Shown: positions 35,214 through 45,167 of the stretch, one piece after another
Layout: every line of letters begins with the position of its first letter
Position numbering within the stretch: the stretch's first letter is position 1
NCBI GenBank assembly: GCA_003151435.1
Contig: PLXP01000163.1
Span: forward strand, 1-50,588
Reading direction: 5' to 3'
DNA length: 50,588 nt
Source of the DNA: Acidobacteriaceae bacterium
GTDB lineage: Bacteria; Acidobacteriota; Terriglobia; Terriglobales; Acidobacteriaceae
Notes under the pieces: generated by a model
Told to the model about the DNA's origin: nothing
What the model saw: only the letters and a program-made list of their open reading frames with translations
Databases searched by the model: none
Made by a program: the position numbers and the translations under genes

Positions 35214-35789
35214 ATGGTTAATTATCTGGAGTTGCCGATCGGCGACCGCGCCCCCGAAGTTTTTCGTGCGGTGATCGAGATTCCCAAAGACGGCACCAAC
35301 AAGTTTGAATATGACAAGGAACTGCACGTCTTCAAACTCGACCGAAATCTCCACTCGCCGGTGCACTATCCGGGCGATTATGGCTTCATTCCATCCACTT
35401 TGAGCGATGACGGCGACCCGCTCGACGTGCTGGTGCTGGTTCCGGCGTCGACCTTCCCCGGCTGCGTGCAGGAGGTAAGGCCCATTGGCCTCCTTGAGAT
35501 GCTCGACCAAGGCGTTCTCGATGAGAAGGTGCTGGCGGTCGGCAAAAACAATCCCCGTTACGCCAATGTGTGGAACTACACGGATATTTATCCGCACATG
35601 CTGAAAGAGATAACGCACTTCTTCTCGATATACAAGGATCTGGAAGGCAAGCGCGTCGAGATCAAGGGCTGGCATGACGCGGCCTATGCGCGCGATCAGG
35701 TCACTAAATCCGTCAAGCAGTTCGAGGAGCGCAAGGCAAAGAGGTCGGACGCCCGGCAGTTGGAAGCGAAAGTAAAGACCAGCAAGTAA
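35214..35789 (+). CDS. ppa: inorganic pyrophosphatase
   Basis: A 191-residue soluble family I pyrophosphatase that splits PPi and pulls biosynthetic reactions forward. The signature DGDPLDVLVL gives the metal-binding Asp66, Asp68 and Asp71. Other conserved parts are EIPKDGTNKFEYDKE and HYPGDYGFIPSTL. AGGAGAG lies about 8 nt before the start. A strong rho-independent terminator follows. Confidence 0.96.
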   Translation: MVNYLELPIGDRAPEVFRAVIEIPKDGTNKFEYDKELHVFKLDRNLHSPVHYPGDYGFIPSTLSDDGDPLDVLVLVPASTFPGCVQEVRPIGLLEMLDQGVLDEKVLAVGKNNPRYANVWNYTDIYPHMLKEITHFFSIYKDLEGKRVEIKGWHDAAYARDQVTKSVKQFEERKAKRSDARQLEAKVKTSK

Positions 35790-35823
35790 TTCGCGGACGT
35801 GTGTCGATCTGCATGCGTGAAGA

Positions 35824-35855
35824 GAGGCTGCCCTCCATCGAGGGCGGCCTCTTTT
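35824..35855 (+). terminator. rho-independent terminator after ppa
   Basis: GAGGCTGCCCTC pairs with GAGGGCGGCCTC (12 bp with one T-G pair) around the loop CATC and runs into TTTT. It lies 35 bp after the ppa stop codon. Confidence 0.9.
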
Positions 35856-35999
35856 GCGTTGGCTTGCCTTCGAGGAATTAATCGGGATTTCATTCGGATG
35901 TCGTTCCCAAACGGAAAGAAGCACGAACAGTTCCGCGGTTCTCCGAACTCGATGGATTAACCTCATACCTGCGGGCTTAAGGCCTGCACGGATACCCTT

Positions 36000-37298
36000 G
36001 TGCGCATCGTTCTCTCCAACATCGGCACCTTCGGCGACATCAATCCCCTGATCGCTATTGCACTCGAACTCAAGCGGCGCGGGCATGTACCGGTGATGGC
36101 GATTCCGGCCGTCTATGAGCCTAAGATTGTGCCGCTGGGCCTGGAGTTTCACGCCATCCGGCCTGATATCGACCCAACCAACAGCATCCTGGTAGAGATG
36201 GTCTACGACGTGAAAAAGGGAACCGAGCACGGGCTGCGCGACTTTCTGTTTCCCGTGCTGCGCCAGACCTACGACGATCTGCTCGATGCGGCGACCGTGC
36301 CTGCGCGCGCCGACCTGCTGCTGCTCGGCGAGTTGAACTATGCGGGACCGGTGGTGGCGGAGGTGACGGGCATTCCGTGGGCCAGTTATGTGCTGGCGCC
36401 ATTGTCGTTTTTTTCGGCGTTTGATCCGCCGGTTTTGCCCATGTATCCGCGCCTGGCGCATGCCGACAAGACGCTGCCGGGCATGGGACGGGCGATCAGG
36501 CGGCTGGCGCGGTTTGTGAGCCGCAAGTGGCCGCAGCCCATCTATGACCTGCGCCGCGAACTGGGACTGCCAAGGGGCGCGAATCCGCTGTTTGATGCCA
36601 AGCACTCTCCCCACCTTGTGCTGGCGCTATTCTCGCGGGTGCTGGGGCAGGAGCAGAAGGACTGGCCTGAGCATACGCGGATCACGGGCTTCTGCTTCTA
36701 CGACGCCGACGGCGGAAACGCCGCGCTGCCTCCTCACCTCGAAAGTTTTCTGGCTGCCGGTCCTCCGCCGCTGGTGTTCACGCTGGGCTCAGCGGCGGTG
36801 CTGGCCGCGGGCCGCTTTTACGAGTACTCGGCGAGGGCGGCGATAAAGTTGGGCGTGCGGGCAGTGCTGCTGATCGGCGGCGACCCGCGCAACCGGCCCA
36901 GGCAAAAGCTGCCAGAGTCGATTTGCGTGGCCGAATACGCGCCCTACTCCGCATTGTTTCCGCGAGCGGCGCTGGTGGTGCATCAGGGTGGCGTGGGTAC
37001 CACCGCTCAATGCTTAAGTGCGGGCAAACCGATGTTGGTCGTGCCCTACTCCCACGACCAGCCCGACAATGCGAGACGCATGCAGTGGCTGAAGGTGGCG
37101 CGTGTCATCCGACGTGACAACTACTCGCCCCTCCGCGTGGCTCGCAAGCTGCAAGCCATGCTGGATGAACCGCGGTTTGCGCGCCGGGCACAGAGCGTCG
37201 CGGAGAAACTGGAAATCGAAAACGGCGTGCGGTCAGCCTGCGACGCGCTGGAAGAACTGCATGCGAATTCGCTCCAGGCGATGACCGCTCGCGTTTAG
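36000..37298 (+). CDS. GT1-type glycosyltransferase
   Basis: A 432-residue glycosyltransferase of the GT-B fold, of the UGT/macrolide type. The acceptor-side start is RIVLSNIGTFGDINPLIAIALELKRRGH. The donor-binding C-terminal half has LVFTLGSAAV and the signature HQGGVGTTAQCLSAGKPMLV followed by PYSHDQPDNARRM. Relatives add sugars to sterols, lipids or natural products; the acceptor here is unknown. The start is a GTG at 36000 with no strong ribosome site. The stop codon is 5 bp from the end of the convergent MBL-fold gene. Confidence 0.87.
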   Translation: MRIVLSNIGTFGDINPLIAIALELKRRGHVPVMAIPAVYEPKIVPLGLEFHAIRPDIDPTNSILVEMVYDVKKGTEHGLRDFLFPVLRQTYDDLLDAATVPARADLLLLGELNYAGPVVAEVTGIPWASYVLAPLSFFSAFDPPVLPMYPRLAHADKTLPGMGRAIRRLARFVSRKWPQPIYDLRRELGLPRGANPLFDAKHSPHLVLALFSRVLGQEQKDWPEHTRITGFCFYDADGGNAALPPHLESFLAAGPPPLVFTLGSAAVLAAGRFYEYSARAAIKLGVRAVLLIGGDPRNRPRQKLPESICVAEYAPYSALFPRAALVVHQGGVGTTAQCLSAGKPMLVVPYSHDQPDNARRMQWLKVARVIRRDNYSPLRVARKLQAMLDEPRFARRAQSVAEKLEIENGVRSACDALEELHANSLQAMTARV

Positions 37299-37303
37299 CG
37301 CCG

Positions 37304-38404
37304 CTACTTGCGTGGATACTCCTTGGTCGTCCCGGTGCGGGAGTTGGTGACGGAGAAGCTCCCGTCCGGCGACGCAACCACCTTGAAATACGCGCCGTCG
37401 CCATCGCCCTTTGGATTGGCGATGGAAGCCGCGGGGCTGTTATGCGCGGCGTCGGAGTCCTCGGCGGTGTGAAGCATGTAGAGGTCTTCGAGGCCCGGGC
37501 TCTCGTGGATGGTCTGCCACGCCTCAGGACTGCCGGCCTTGTGGGCGCCGTTATTCATGATGGCCACAAGGGGGTGAATCGCATCCACGATGGCACGCGA
37601 GCTCGACAGGTTGAAGCCATGATGCGTGACCAGGTAGAGGTCGACGTGCCCGATGGGATCGTTGGGGCACACCAGCGCAATCTCCTTGGCCTTGGTCAGG
37701 TCGCCGAGATCGAGGAAGCGGAATTTCCCAAACGTCACCAGGATGCCAACGGAACGGGCGTTCTCCGTCGGATCCGCCTCGGGCTTGGGTTCGGAGGCGC
37801 AGTAGCGGTTGGGCGCGGGCCTTATGCCGGGAACCAACCCGATGTGCACGCCGTCCGCGGTGAGGATGAGGGTGCTGAAGCCGGGAACAGTAATGGTTTC
37901 GCCGGGATGAACGATTCGGCGAGGCTTGCCCTGGATGGCCTTGAGGTACGCGGCGTAATCGTGGCGCGTGATGTCGGAGTCTTCGCGATTCTCGCCGTGG
38001 TCGATGAACTCGCCAATGGGCACACGCTTTGCGATCTCCGGTACTCCGCCCACGTGATCGACGTGGAAGTGCGTGACCAGCATGTGATCGATCTTTGTGA
38101 TGCCGGCATCGCGCATGGCGGCCTGGATCCGGTCGGCGTCGCGGCCATTGTTGCCGGGCCATCCAGCATCGACCAGCAGAGACGCACCGTAGGGAGAAAC
38201 CAGCAGCGTCGACTGGCCGCCCTCTACATCAATGGAGTAAATCTGCAGCTTCGGCTTGGCCTGCGCCTGGGCAGGCTGCGCGGCGGCTGCGAAGAGAAAC
38301 GCCAGAGCGCAAGCGGCTGGGAGCAGAGCGAAAAAACTGCGGGTCGAACTAACTCGAAGAGAACGACCCGATGAATACACGCAGTGGTGAGAAGCGATTT
38401 GCAT
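37304..38404 (-). CDS. exported MBL-fold metallohydrolase
   Basis: A 366-residue exported metallo-beta-lactamase-fold protein related to the hydrolase domain of ComEC. The signal peptide is long and ends near QPAQAQA. The metal motif is H112-F-H114-V-D116-H117 (THFHVDHVGG); further ligands are likely in FLDLGDLTKAKE and VTHHGFNLSSS. Such proteins cleave phosphodiesters or related bonds; the substrate is not known. The start at 38404 gives a long n-region, and a shorter form is possible. Confidence 0.83.
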   Translation of the reverse strand: MQIASHHCVYSSGRSLRVSSTRSFFALLPAACALAFLFAAAAQPAQAQAKPKLQIYSIDVEGGQSTLLVSPYGASLLVDAGWPGNNGRDADRIQAAMRDAGITKIDHMLVTHFHVDHVGGVPEIAKRVPIGEFIDHGENREDSDITRHDYAAYLKAIQGKPRRIVHPGETITVPGFSTLILTADGVHIGLVPGIRPAPNRYCASEPKPEADPTENARSVGILVTFGKFRFLDLGDLTKAKEIALVCPNDPIGHVDLYLVTHHGFNLSSSRAIVDAIHPLVAIMNNGAHKAGSPEAWQTIHESPGLEDLYMLHTAEDSDAAHNSPAASIANPKGDGDGAYFKVVASPDGSFSVTNSRTGTTKEYPRK

Positions 38405-38530
38405 TTGTGGAGAAGTTTAACTGACGGAGCTTCACTCGCGAAACCGGGAAATGGCGAGCCTCATGAGTACGACGAAAATTTAGGGGTCGACGGACCCAGG
38501 TCTATGACCGCTTGATGTTGTACCAATGCT

Positions 38531-38583
38531 GGGTGCCCCACCCTCGGCGCGTCTTTGTTTTTGCGCCTAGGGTGGGATACCAC
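38531..38583. repeat. intergenic palindromic repeat, copy 2
   Basis: CCCACCCTCGGCGC is answered by GCGCCTAGGGTGGG around a T-rich loop, and the whole is framed by GGGTGCC and GATACCAC. It matches the copies at 4365-4409 and 43050-43096 and lies about 40 bp after the 3' end of the DUF5916 gene. Confidence 0.75.
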
Positions 38584-38623
38584 AGCCCTCCATCGCAAGG
38601 CACGAAATCACGCGGTCAGAGAC

Positions 38624-40963
38624 CTAGAAGCGAAAGAGGTAAGAAGCTTTGACGAAGATCTGGCGGCCGTCGTTAAGATACTGCGAAGACCGCGGATCGA
38701 CGGTGTTGTTGGGGTCGCATGCGCCGTTTGGTCCGCGATTGCACAGCGTCCTGCCGAGGTTCTGCAAGTCGTTGTTGTAGCCGATGTAAATTGCCGTGCC
38801 GGGGTGGGGCAGCCACGTTAACAGCGCTTCCGTGCCCACCTGCTTTGTCCGCAACAGCGACGTTTCCCTTGGATTCGCCAGCGTTGAGTCGTACTCCACA
38901 ATCACGCGCGCAGAAAACGCCCGCGTGAACTGGTAGTTGATCTTGGTGCGAAAGGTCTGGCTCTCATACACAAACGCGCCGTCCTTTGCCGACCGATCGC
39001 GGTCCAACAGGTACGTGTTGTCGGCAGTCAATTGACGAAGGGGCTGCAACGTAAACAGCGCCTGCACGTCCTGCTGGTTCAGCAACGACGGAACCGCCCC
39101 CGCCACCGGGTTGTAGTTCACGTTGCCGCCACGCAGCGCGATAATATTGAAGTTGAGTTGAGGGAATGGCGCGCCGCGCGCAACGAATCCGCCAAAGTTT
39201 TCGGTGAAGTTCCGGTTATGCGTCAGGAGCGTTCCATCCTGCTGCCCCAGCGTGTCGGAGTTCTGGCCGCCGATCGGCGCTAGAACAATGTTTCGAATCA
39301 GAAGAAAGAACGGGTCAAAAGTCGAGTAGTGATAGACGCGGTTTCCCTGATGATCGAACGCCAGGTTCTGGTTCGTTTCCAATCCAAAGCTCTGGATTGC
39401 CTTGTGCTTTGGATACCACCGATAGGTTGCGTGCGTCTGGTCGCTGCGAATATTGGTTGTCTGGATGAATCCGACCTGGCTTTGGAAGCCGGTGCTGAAA
39501 TCATTGTTGACCGAGTCGAGGTTAAAGGCGTGCCCGGAACGCTGTAACTCAAAGTAACTCGCAGGTCCGGCGGAGTAAGTAGGCTTAGGTCCGCTGTCTA
39601 CGGTGCCTTGTGTCGAGCTTTCTACCCATTGCCCCAACGCGGTCCACTTGTCGTCAAGTCGTGCCGTGAAGTCGATGCCCCCGATGCGATTCCACCCCTG
39701 GCCGAACTCTTCGTCTGTATACATCAGGCCGATGCTCGATCCTTTGCCGAGATCCTGAGAAGCGCGCCCCACCGCGAAGCTCGCCCGCTTTTTGTAGAAA
39801 GGATCGCCGGGAACGACGGTCTCGCCGGGAGCGCGATCGTCGATGGCGAACATTCCGAGATTGGTGTGGCCGATCTTTCCGGTCACGCGGGCACCGTACT
39901 CCGGATGAACAATGTTGCGCGTGTAAACCAACAGAATCGGCGTTAAAAAATAGTTCGCATTCTCAAGAAAGAAGGGCCGAAGTTCAGGAAAGTAAACCGG
40001 GTATCGCTGGTTCACGGTGAACTGAGGCTGGTCCGACTCGACGGTGCTGAAGTCAGGATTGATGGTCCCATCGAACACGATACTGTCTTTGAGAATCGCC
40101 TTGGCTTCGCCACCCGCCGTGCCTTCAAGATGTCTTGAGCTGAAGTAGGGATTGAGCGGGTCAAACCTGTTGAGTGTGCGCTCGTTTTGAGCCAGCGCAT
40201 AAGGATTCAATTGCACATTATGCGATTCGGTCATGCCCTCCATTCCGCGCAGGGTTCCCTCCTGGCTGAGAACACCTGAGATGCTTGCCGCGACGCGCGG
40301 CCAATAATCCACCTCGCTGTTGCGCGGAAGGTTGCGCATGAACACCGCGCCCCAGTCCGAGCCGGCGGGACGAAAGCGCAAGCTGCGAAACGGGATCGCG
40401 AGCAAAGCCATCCAACCATCGCGAGTCACGCGCCCTTCCGAGTCCCAAACCTGGTCGTAGCTGTAGTCGGAATTGTTGTTTTCGCTCCAGGCTGCGTCGG
40501 CTTGCACACCCGCCGGATTCACGGTGAAGAGGATTCCTTTACGGCGATCCTGGAAGGGGTCAAGCAGCACCGAAACATTGTCGTCGGTCAGCACATTTTC
40601 GCGGCGCGCCAAGTGACCGCGAACCTCGCCCGGCGAATGATCGTGGCAGAGGAACACCACATACAGGACCGTCTTTGTGTGTCCCAGCCAGACCTCGGTC
40701 CTCTCCGTGGCTGGCTGACCGTCGCGGGGTGTGTTCTGAATGAAATCAGTGATCTGGAGCAGATTGGCTTTCAATTGCGGCCGGGGTTCCATGCCTGCAA
40801 AGTCCGAGAGATGCAGCCCTTCGGCGATGAACGGAACCCGATAGTCGGTGGGCGCTTGTAACTTTGGCGGTTCAGCCGGAACGACCGCAGGCCTGTTGAT
40901 CTGTGCTGTTGAAACCTCGAAAAAAAAGACCGCAATAGAAACCACCAACACCCAACGCCGCAT
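38624..40963 (-). CDS. DUF5916 outer-membrane protein with CBM9-like domain
   Basis: A 779-residue exported protein. After a signal peptide (VLVVSIAVFFFEVSTAQ) comes a carbohydrate-binding (CBM9-like) beta-sandwich (about residues 60-220, including VLLDPFQDRRKGILFTVNPAG). The DUF5916 region follows (NPDFSTVESDQPQFTVNQRY and YFPELRPFFLEN), and then a beta-barrel that ends in ASYLFRF, with the terminal phenylalanine expected of outer-membrane barrels. The function is unknown; DUF5916 proteins are common in Bacteroidota and Acidobacteriota. No operon partner; it is divergent from typA. Confidence 0.88.
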   Translation of the reverse strand: MRRWVLVVSIAVFFFEVSTAQINRPAVVPAEPPKLQAPTDYRVPFIAEGLHLSDFAGMEPRPQLKANLLQITDFIQNTPRDGQPATERTEVWLGHTKTVLYVVFLCHDHSPGEVRGHLARRENVLTDDNVSVLLDPFQDRRKGILFTVNPAGVQADAAWSENNNSDYSYDQVWDSEGRVTRDGWMALLAIPFRSLRFRPAGSDWGAVFMRNLPRNSEVDYWPRVAASISGVLSQEGTLRGMEGMTESHNVQLNPYALAQNERTLNRFDPLNPYFSSRHLEGTAGGEAKAILKDSIVFDGTINPDFSTVESDQPQFTVNQRYPVYFPELRPFFLENANYFLTPILLVYTRNIVHPEYGARVTGKIGHTNLGMFAIDDRAPGETVVPGDPFYKKRASFAVGRASQDLGKGSSIGLMYTDEEFGQGWNRIGGIDFTARLDDKWTALGQWVESSTQGTVDSGPKPTYSAGPASYFELQRSGHAFNLDSVNNDFSTGFQSQVGFIQTTNIRSDQTHATYRWYPKHKAIQSFGLETNQNLAFDHQGNRVYHYSTFDPFFLLIRNIVLAPIGGQNSDTLGQQDGTLLTHNRNFTENFGGFVARGAPFPQLNFNIIALRGGNVNYNPVAGAVPSLLNQQDVQALFTLQPLRQLTADNTYLLDRDRSAKDGAFVYESQTFRTKINYQFTRAFSARVIVEYDSTLANPRETSLLRTKQVGTEALLTWLPHPGTAIYIGYNNDLQNLGRTLCNRGPNGACDPNNTVDPRSSQYLNDGRQIFVKASYLFRF

Positions 40964-41175
40964 GTTTTCAAGATACGTGATGCGTGGCTGTTCGGTTCAT
41001 TGGGACTCTCGATTTTGATCGAAACTGCGGCGAAGAAAGTGCACCAAAACTCATTCGACAAGCTTGCTGGTAGAATGGAAAGTGCCGCACTGTGTGGCAA
41101 TTTGGTATTTTTTAACCCCGCAACGAACCTCATGGCCAAAATTGGCCGAACCCGAGAGAAGGAAAAACCGCTCCT

Positions 41176-42993
41176 GTGACCCAGACGATACGCAATATCG
41201 CCATCATCGCCCATGTTGACCACGGCAAGACAACCCTTGTAGACGCCATGCTTCGGCAGTCGGGAACGTTCCGCGCCAACGAGCAGGTTGCAGAGCGGGT
41301 GATGGACTCGAACGAGTTGGAACGCGAGCGCGGCATCACCATTCTGGCCAAAAACACGGCCATCAACTTTGCCGGCGGAAAGATCAATATCGTCGATACG
41401 CCGGGCCACGCGGACTTTGGCGGCGAAGTGGAACGCGCACTGAAGATGGTGGATGGCGTGATGCTGCTGGTGGACGCGGCCGAGGGCCCGCTGCCGCAAA
41501 CCCGCTATGTGCTGGCCAAGGCGCTCGAAGCCAAACTGCCGCCCATCGTGGTGATCAACAAGATTGACCGCCCCGACGCCCGCCCGCAGGAAGTGCTGAA
41601 CGAAATTTACGATCTTTTCATCGACCTGGACGCGGACGAGTCGCAGTTGGATTTCCCGGTGCTCTACACCGTTGCCAAGCTGGGCACTGCGACCGCCGAT
41701 CCGGCCACGCCCGGCGTGGATTTGCAGCCGCTGTTCGAGAGCATCGTGAGCACCATTCCCGCAGCCTCCGGTGACCCGGAAGGCGCTTTGCAGATTCTGG
41801 TCACCAATCTCGACTATTCCGACTATTTCGGCCGCATCGCCATCTGCCGCGTCTTTCAGGGAACCCTGCACGCCGGCGACGACGTGATCATTTCAAAGCG
41901 CGATGGATCGCTGATGAAGACGCGCATCACCAAGCTCTTCACCTTCAGCGGCCTCAAGCGAACGGAGACCACCGAGACTGCCTTGGGCGACATCGTAGCC
42001 GTGGCGGGAATTGAGGGAATCACAATCGGCGAAACGATTACAAGTGTCGAGAACCCCTCGCCGCTGCCGCTGATCGTCATCGACGAGCCGACCATCGCCA
42101 TTCAATTCAGCGTGAACAACTCACCGTTCGCGGGACGCGAAGGCCAGTACGTAACTAGCCGCAATCTGCGCGAGCGTTTGGAAAAAGAGCTGCTGACCAA
42201 TGTGAGCATTCGCGTGGAAGATACCGGCTCGCCCGACAGCTTCAAGGTGTTGGGCCGTGGCGAACTGCAACTTGCGATCCTGATCGAAATGATGCGCCGC
42301 GAGGGATTTGAGCTGATGGCCGGGCGACCGCAAATCGTGACCAAGATGGTGGACGATGTGCGCATGGAGCCGGTGGAACGCCTGACCATCGATGTGCCCG
42401 AAGCGCACGTCGGCGTTGTGATCGAGAAGCTGGGCCCGCGCAAGGGCGAGATGACCAAGATGCACAATCACGGCTCAGGCCGCGTGCGCATGGAGTTTCG
42501 CGTACCCAGCCGAGGCATTATCGGCCTGCGCAGCGAGATGCTGACGGAAACCCGCGGCACCATCGTGATGAATGCGTTGTTCGACGGCTACATTCCCTAT
42601 CAAGGCGAGATTCCGCAGCGGCCCACCGGGGCATTGATCGCTGATCGCCAAGGACTGACCACGACCTATTCGCTGAATGGCCTGCAGGAGCGTGGCATCC
42701 TCTTTCTGGGAGCGGGCGTGGAAGTGTACGAGGGCATGATTGTCGGCGAGCACTCGCGCGACAACGACCTCGACGTCAATGTGGTGCGCGAAAAGCATAT
42801 GACCAATATGCGCGCCTCGAGCGCCGATGAGGCGATAAGGCTGGTTCCCTACAGAAACCTCAATCTGGAGCAGGCCATCGAGTTTGTGGCCGAGGATGAG
42901 GTGGTTGAAGTCACACCCAAGTCCCTGCGGCTTCGCAAGAAGATCCTCCAAGCCAACCGCCGGCCCAAGAAATATGCGATGACTGCGGAATAA
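41176..42993 (+). CDS. typA: ribosome-associated GTPase TypA/BipA
   Basis: A 605-residue translational GTPase used in ribosome assembly, low-temperature growth and stress. It has G1 [11 protein letters not shown]2 [14 protein letters not shown]3 [14 protein letters not shown] and G4 NKIDRPDA, followed by the EF-G-like domains and the TypA-specific C-terminal part ([20 protein letters not shown]). The start is GTG at 41176, with AGAAGGA somewhat far upstream (about 12 nt). A palindromic repeat follows the stop codon. Confidence 0.97.
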   Translation: MTQTIRNIAIIAHVDHGKTTLVDAMLRQSGTFRANEQVAERVMDSNELERERGITILAKNTAINFAGGKINIVDTPGHADFGGEVERALKMVDGVMLLVDAAEGPLPQTRYVLAKALEAKLPPIVVINKIDRPDARPQEVLNEIYDLFIDLDADESQLDFPVLYTVAKLGTATADPATPGVDLQPLFESIVSTIPAASGDPEGALQILVTNLDYSDYFGRIAICRVFQGTLHAGDDVIISKRDGSLMKTRITKLFTFSGLKRTETTETALGDIVAVAGIEGITIGETITSVENPSPLPLIVIDEPTIAIQFSVNNSPFAGREGQYVTSRNLRERLEKELLTNVSIRVEDTGSPDSFKVLGRGELQLAILIEMMRREGFELMAGRPQIVTKMVDDVRMEPVERLTIDVPEAHVGVVIEKLGPRKGEMTKMHNHGSGRVRMEFRVPSRGIIGLRSEMLTETRGTIVMNALFDGYIPYQGEIPQRPTGALIADRQGLTTTYSLNGLQERGILFLGAGVEVYEGMIVGEHSRDNDLDVNVVREKHMTNMRASSADEAIRLVPYRNLNLEQAIEFVAEDEVVEVTPKSLRLRKKILQANRRPKKYAMTAE

Positions 42994-43049
42994 GTCTAAC
43001 CGAAGCCGCCTTGCAGGTTTTTTCGAGTCATAGCACTACCACCAATGCC

Positions 43050-43096
43050 CCGTGCCCCATCCTTTTCGCGCTGTTTGCGAAAAGGGTGGGAGCCCA
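43050..43096. repeat. intergenic palindromic repeat, copy 3
   Basis: CCCATCCTTTTCGC is answered by GCGAAAAGGGTGGG around CTGTTT, framed by CCGTGC and AGCCCAC. It is the same family as 4365-4409 and 38531-38583. It lies between the convergent typA and purK genes. Confidence 0.75.
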
Positions 43097-43131
43097 CAAA
43101 TGTTCACTTGCTGATAGCTGGATAATCGACC

Positions 43132-44310
43132 TTACAGCAGCCGCTTCGCCTCCAGCACTCTCTCCAGCGCCTCTTCTGCGGTGGCCCCGGTCGCCGACAG
43201 ATGACCCATCTTTCTGCCGGCGCGCGGTGTGAGCTTTTCATACAGATGGAGCCGCACGCCTGGAACCGCCAGCGCCGCAGGGAAGTTCGGTTCACCGTCC
43301 AACCACACATCCCCGAGCAGATTCACAATCGCGGCAGGCGTGATGAGAGCCGTATCACCCAGCGGCAGATTGCAGGCGGCGCGCACGGCCTGTTCGAACT
43401 GGCTGGTCACGCAACCGCGTTCGCTCTGGTGATAACTGTTGTGCGGGCGCGGCGCCAGTTCGTTCACCAGCAACTCGCCTTGCCGCGTGATAAACATCTC
43501 CACGCAGAGCAGCCCCTCGATTCCAAGCTGCGCGATGATCGCCGCTGCCAGCGCCTCCGCACGCGTCTCAAGTTCCGGTGAAATTCCAGCGGGAAGCACG
43601 CTCCACGCCAGGATCTGATTCTCATGATGATTGCGCGCCGCGGGATAACTGCGCACCTCGCCCGAGGGATTGCGCGCGGCCATCACGCTGATCTCAAAGT
43701 CGAGATCGAGAGCCTGTTCCGCCACCGAGGGGCGTTCTCCGATGCTCTGCCACGCGGCATGGATTTCGTCTTCGGTGGCATCTGAATCGAATCCGATCCG
43801 CGCCTGCCCGCGACCGTCATAGCCACCACGCCCGATCTTCAAAAACACGCGCCCGCCCAACGCGAGAACCGCTTCGCGCAGATCCGACTCACTGCGCACC
43901 ACGCGAAAAGGCCCCACGGGAAAGCCGGCCTCAGCGAGCCACACTTTTTGCAGAGTCTTGTCCTGGATGATGCGGATCGGTTCCACGCCGGGGCGTAGCG
44001 GCGCAAGCCGGGCCACCTCAGAGAGAGCATCCACGCCAATCTGCTCAATCTCAAGAGTCACGGCATCGGCGCCGGACGCAAGCCTTCGCGCGGCATCCAC
44101 GTCATCCCACCGGCCCACGATGGTTTCATCCACCACAAAGCTTGCCGGGCACAATCGCTCGGGATCCATCACGCGCACGCGATATCCCATGGTGCGCGCA
44201 GCCATCGCCGTCATCCGCCCCAACTGCCCGCCGCCCAGGATGGCCAGCAGCCCGCCGGGCCGAACGATCGAAGCACTAGCCTTTTGCGAAGACTCTGGAA
44301 TTGCGCTCAA
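43132..44310 (-). CDS. purK: 5-(carboxyamino)imidazole ribonucleotide synthase PurK
   Basis: An ATP-grasp enzyme of about 392 residues that carboxylates AIR to N5-CAIR with ATP and bicarbonate in purine synthesis. It has the opening [13 protein letters not shown], the ATP-grasp segments [17 protein letters not shown] and [27 protein letters not shown], and the product-side [12 protein letters not shown] take the TTG at 44310 as start: it overlaps the purE stop codon (TTGA) and has AGGAG 8-9 nt upstream. Such overlap points to translational coupling with purE. Confidence 0.95.
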   Translation of the reverse strand: MSAIPESSQKASASIVRPGGLLAILGGGQLGRMTAMAARTMGYRVRVMDPERLCPASFVVDETIVGRWDDVDAARRLASGADAVTLEIEQIGVDALSEVARLAPLRPGVEPIRIIQDKTLQKVWLAEAGFPVGPFRVVRSESDLREAVLALGGRVFLKIGRGGYDGRGQARIGFDSDATEDEIHAAWQSIGERPSVAEQALDLDFEISVMAARNPSGEVRSYPAARNHHENQILAWSVLPAGISPELETRAEALAAAIIAQLGIEGLLCVEMFITRQGELLVNELAPRPHNSYHQSERGCVTSQFEQAVRAACNLPLGDTALITPAAIVNLLGDVWLDGEPNFPAALAVPGVRLHLYEKLTPRAGRKMGHLSATGATAEEALERVLEAKRLL

Positions 44311-44810
44311 CCGGGCAGCTCCTGCTCCAATGTCTGCTCGAGCACTTCCTGCGTGCGTGCGGCGCGCCACGCGGCCAGCCGTTCGTAAAGCGCCTCATCC
44401 GTGGTCGCCAGCACTTCCGCGGCCAGCAATGCGGCATTCGCCGCTCCCGGCTTCCCAATCGCCAATGTGCCCACTGGAACGCCCTTGGGCATCTGCACAA
44501 TCGAGAGAAGCGAATCCAGGCCATTCAGTTGCGTAGCCGCCACTGGCACGCCGAACACCGGAACCAGCGTCTTGGCCGCCAGCATGCCGGGCAGGTGCGC
44601 AGCGCCGCCGGCTCCAGCGATAATGGCCCGCAATCCACGTTCTTTTGCCGTCTCAGCATATTTGAAGAGCAAGTCGGGCGTCCGATGAGCGCTCACCACC
44701 CGTGCTTCATGGGGAATCTTCAACACGCGCAAAATCTCAACGGCAGCCGAGAGCACCTCGTAATCGCTCTTGCTGCCCATTACCACGCCGACCAACGGCT
44801 GTCCGTTCAT
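44307..44810 (-). CDS. purE: N5-carboxyaminoimidazole ribonucleotide mutase PurE
   Basis: A 167-residue class I PurE that converts N5-CAIR to CAIR, acting straight after PurK. It has [40 protein letters not shown] and [20 protein letters not shown], all class I hallmarks. The ATG at 44810 gives the canonical N-terminus; a longer frame runs to 44912 but is not PurE-like. The gene order is purE-purK, with a 4-nt overlap. Confidence 0.96.
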   Translation of the reverse strand: MNGQPLVGVVMGSKSDYEVLSAAVEILRVLKIPHEARVVSAHRTPDLLFKYAETAKERGLRAIIAGAGGAAHLPGMLAAKTLVPVFGVPVAATQLNGLDSLLSIVQMPKGVPVGTLAIGKPGAANAALLAAEVLATTDEALYERLAAWRAARTQEVLEQTLEQELPG

Positions 44811-44896
44811 GGTGTGATTATACGAGTGTCGTGCTGCCGCAACCACGAGGTTACCTATCCTGCCCTCCCCATCCCGCCCGCCATGAAGCAAGAGGA

Positions 44897-45124
44897 TCAG
44901 TGCCGGTGCCATGCCTCCACCGCCACCTCGACCACTGCAAACAGCACACTTACTGCTGCCAGAAAGCCCTTGGCCCGCTGCCAGTTCTGTTCGTGCCGCT
45001 CCAGGCGCCGCTCCAGTTCAGCGATCCGGCCCCCATTGCCGTCGCCCATCAGCCCATTCATCTGCGTCTTCAGCACGCTGAGGTCGCTTAACACCTGCGC
45101 TTCAAATTCATTCATCATCCGCAT
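44897..45124 (-). CDS. small coiled-coil membrane protein (holin/XhlA-like)
   Basis: About 75 residues: an N-terminal coiled-coil-like helix ([20 protein letters not shown], then [16 protein letters not shown]) followed by one membrane segment ([20 protein letters not shown]). This layout resembles XhlA-type haemolysin/holin helpers of phages. I chose the ATG at 45124, which has GGAG 8 nt upstream; ATGs at 45118 and 45115 are alternatives. It is the last gene of the phage-like block. The assignment rests on architecture, not on a firm match. Confidence 0.55.
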   Translation of the reverse strand: MRMMNEFEAQVLSDLSVLKTQMNGLMGDGNGGRIAELERRLERHEQNWQRAKGFLAAVSVLFAVVEVAVEAWHRH

Positions 45125-45167
45125 CCGCCGGACTCCATCTGTCCACCCGCTGTCCTCAAGTAACCGC

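Noticed and set aside
35193..36614. A 473-codon open frame on the minus strand over ppa and the glycosyltransferase
   Set aside because: It is antisense to two genes with clear family motifs and crosses the ppa terminator. Its amino-acid composition is that of a GC-rich shadow frame.
44811..44912. An N-terminal extension of PurE
   Set aside because: The upstream codons do not resemble PurE, and the ATG at 44810 gives the normal N-terminus.
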